A DNA stretch of 8,023 bases from Planctomycetaceae bacterium (lineage in GTDB: Bacteria; Planctomycetota; Planctomycetia; Isosphaerales; Isosphaeraceae): assembly GCA_019232645.1 (NCBI GenBank), contig JAFANO010000244.1:1-8023 (forward strand), read 5' to 3'. This document shows, piece by piece, positions 6,358-8,023 of this stretch. Each line of letters starts with the position of its first letter. Positions within the stretch are counted from its first letter, which is position 1. A program made the translations under genes and the position numbers. Under the pieces are notes generated by a model. The model did not search any database. It saw only the letters and a list, made by a program, of their open reading frames with translations, and was not told where the DNA came from.

Positions 6358-8023
6358 TTTCTCGGCCCCAGCGCGATCCGGCGGGGGCGAGGCGCGAGTC
6401 CGCCGATCCCCCCCTCTCGATCGGATCTTCCGGCTTCCCCCATGCCCGCCCTCACCCGGCGCCCGAGCCCGATTCCGAGGCCTGGGACGAGTTGCTCGGG
6501 CTCACCCTCGCCGAATTCGCCTCCCGCTGGGAGCGCGGCGAGAACCCCTCCGCCGAGGAATACCTGGGGCGGCTGTCCCCCGATCATGCGGCCGACGCGG
6601 TCGAGCTGATCTACCGCGAGTACTGCCTGGCCGAGTCGGCCGGCCTGAACCCCGACCCTGTCGATTACCTCAAGCGGTTCCCCGCCCAGGGCGATTCGCT
6701 CCGGCGGCTGTTCTCCCTGCACGGCGCGTTCGGCCCGTTGGGGCTCCGCGACCGGGCCGATTCGGCATCCTTGCCCGAGGTCGGCGACGAGATCGGCCCT
6801 TATCTCCTGATCCGCGAGCTGGGCCGCGGCGGGTTCGCTCGCGTCTTCCTCGCCGAGCAAGCCGACCTCGATGGCCGGCTCGTGGTGGTGAAGGTCTCCG
6901 CGAGGATCACCCCGGAACCGAGGCTCTTGGCCCGCGTCCGGCATTCGCATATCGTCGAGGTCCTCCGGCATGGCATCGCCGAGGACGGCATGTTCCAGCT
7001 CATCTGCATGCCGTTCCTGGGGGGCGCGACCCTCTCGACGGTCCTCACCGCCCAGAGGGCGACCCGGCGGAGGCCCGCGAGGGGAAGCGACCTGCTCGCC
7101 GTCCTCGACGAGGTCTCCGCCCCGGAGTATCCCAGGCCCGACATCGTCCGCCCGGCCCGCGAGGTCATCGCTCGACTCTCCTATCCCCGGGCCATCGCTT
7201 GGATCGTCGCCCGGCTCGCCGAGGCGCTCGATCACGCCGAGAGGCGTGGGGTGGCCCACGGTGACCTGAAGCCGTCGAACGTCCTGCTGACCGCCGACGG
7301 CCATCCGATGCTGCTCGACTTCAACCTCGCGCACGACGGGCTGGATCCCGGGATCCTTGACGCGCCGGTGGACGGTGGCGGGACCCTGGCGTACATGGCC
7401 CCCGAACGTCTCCGGGCCATCGCCGACCTAATCGGAACTCCCCGCGCCCGGGCCTTCGATCGGCATCGCGCGGACATCTACGCGCTGGGCCTTCTGCTCC
7501 GAGAGGCCCTGACCGGCCGGCCCCCCGAGATTCCCGAGCGTCGAACCCGCTCGATGCAAGAGTACGCCGACCTGATCGCCGCCTCGCGCAACCGGGAGGG
7601 CGCGGCGAGGATCCAATCCGGGCGCGACCCGATCCCGGCGGCGCTCCGCTCGATCCTGTCGCTCTGCCTCGCCCCCGCCCCCTCCGACCGTTACCAGCGT
7701 GCCTCCGAACTGGCCGACGACCTGGACCGCTGGCGGTCCGACCGCCCCCTGGCGTTCGCCAGGGAGCCTCTCTGGCCGTCCTGCCTCTTGCGGCAGATCC
7801 GCAGCCGGCGCCCGGCCCTGACGGTCGCCTCGCTCTGCCTGGCGATCGGCATCGCCGCGGCCCTGACGGTCTCTTACGCGTCGCGGACGTCCCCCCGGCA
7901 ACAGGCCGAATTCAAATTGGCCTCGCTCTGGGACCGCGCCGAATCGGGGGTCTTTCCCGCCCAGCGCGGGATCCAATGGCGGACCGAGGCGCGGGGCGAC
8001 CCGGCCGAGAATGCCATTCGCTA
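6354..8023 (+). CDS. Transmembrane Ser/Thr protein kinase, C-terminal end cut by window edge
   Basis: The frame is open from the ATG at 6354 to the window edge (556 full codons). A helical N-terminal module (about 44-126) resembles the segment that precedes kinase domains in planctomycete proteins. The kinase domain spans about 150-460. It has the glycine loop GRGGFARV (157-164), lysine K180 in VVVK and helix-C glutamate E188. The catalytic loop HGDLKPSN is at 302-309 (D304, K306, N309), and D322 lies in DFN (not DFG). The activation-segment end is GGGTLAYMAPE (341-351), followed by DIYALG (374-379). An extra stretch of roughly 45 residues (233-278) separates the hinge from helix E. One membrane span (about 488-509) puts the remaining C-terminal part outside the cytoplasm, presumably as the sensor. 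GGAGG (6336-6340) is 13 bases upstream, so translation is probably coupled to the sigma gene. The likely job is to control that sigma factor by phosphorylation. Confidence 0.9.
   Translation, partial: MISRPQRDPAGARRESADPPLSIGSSGFPHARPHPAPEPDSEAWDELLGLTLAEFASRWERGENPSAEEYLGRLSPDHAADAVELIYREYCLAESAGLNPDPVDYLKRFPAQGDSLRRLFSLHGAFGPLGLRDRADSASLPEVGDEIGPYLLIRELGRGGFARVFLAEQADLDGRLVVVKVSARITPEPRLLARVRHSHIVEVLRHGIAEDGMFQLICMPFLGGATLSTVLTAQRATRRRPARGSDLLAVLDEVSAPEYPRPDIVRPAREVIARLSYPRAIAWIVARLAEALDHAERRGVAHGDLKPSNVLLTADGHPMLLDFNLAHDGLDPGILDAPVDGGGTLAYMAPERLRAIADLIGTPRARAFDRHRADIYALGLLLREALTGRPPEIPERRTRSMQEYADLIAASRNREGAARIQSGRDPIPAALRSILSLCLAPAPSDRYQRASELADDLDRWRSDRPLAFAREPLWPSCLLRQIRSRRPALTVASLCLAIGIAAALTVSYASRTSPRQQAEFKLASLWDRAESGVFPAQRGIQWRTEARGDPAENAIR

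Noticed and set aside
6290..7264. + strand open frame of 324 codons inside the sigma and kinase genes
   Set aside because: The product is almost entirely R, P, G and A. It is a frame-shifted shadow of the kinase.
5229..7334. Minus-strand open frame of 701 codons opposite the sigma factor and kinase
   Set aside because: It spans a gene boundary and a non-coding gap, and encodes low-complexity arginine/serine sequence. The + strand genes have clear domains.

Overview
The window is GC-rich and gene-dense, with very few A/T-ending codons. It looks like chromosomal DNA of a planctomycete, probably of the Isosphaera/Singulisphaera type. The best evidence is at the right end. There an ECF sigma factor overlaps the start of a Ser/Thr kinase that carries the N-terminal acidic/helical module, the HGD and DFN active-site variants and the single membrane segment that I associate with planctomycete sigma-kinase pairs. 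The taxonomic call is an inference from gene content, not from a marker gene.

Bases 1-2509 hold a tightly coupled catabolic operon on the + strand. It contains the 3' part of an AtuA-family (DUF1446) gene, a small gene for the separate AtuA C-terminal domain, and a crotonase-fold enoyl-CoA hydratase. Both junctions are 4-base ATGA stop/start overlaps. This set fits acyl-CoA breakdown of the leucine/isovalerate (Liu) or acyclic-terpene (Atu) kind, and the carboxylase and dehydrogenase genes would lie to the left. Bases 2657-3055 encode a small VOC/glyoxalase-fold protein with its own strong-looking promoter and ribosome binding site. Bases 3355-5037 encode a complete acyl-CoA synthetase, which could activate the free acid feeding the same pathway. 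It stands alone, with structured or AT-rich DNA on both sides.

The intergenic DNA is unusually decorated. Between the VOC gene and the ligase there is a long imperfect hairpin (3122-3209) followed by an AT-rich tract of heptamer repeats (YTCAAAT-like, minus strand). After the ligase comes a terminator-like hairpin, then a second heptamer tract in the opposite orientation. Directly beside it is a ~137-bp element bounded by perfect 17-bp inverted repeats, which resembles a non-autonomous (MITE-like) element. A further ~500 bp of GC-rich non-coding DNA, with several hairpins, leads into the sigma gene.

Bases 5767-8023 encode the ECF sigma factor and, overlapping by ATGA, a transmembrane Ser/Thr kinase that runs off the right edge. 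By analogy with other sigma-kinase pairs, the kinase would sense a signal across the membrane and control the sigma factor. I see no convincing wholly new defence or mobile system here. The best leads are the inverted-repeat element, the paired heptamer tracts, and the unusual kinase active site coupled to the sigma factor.
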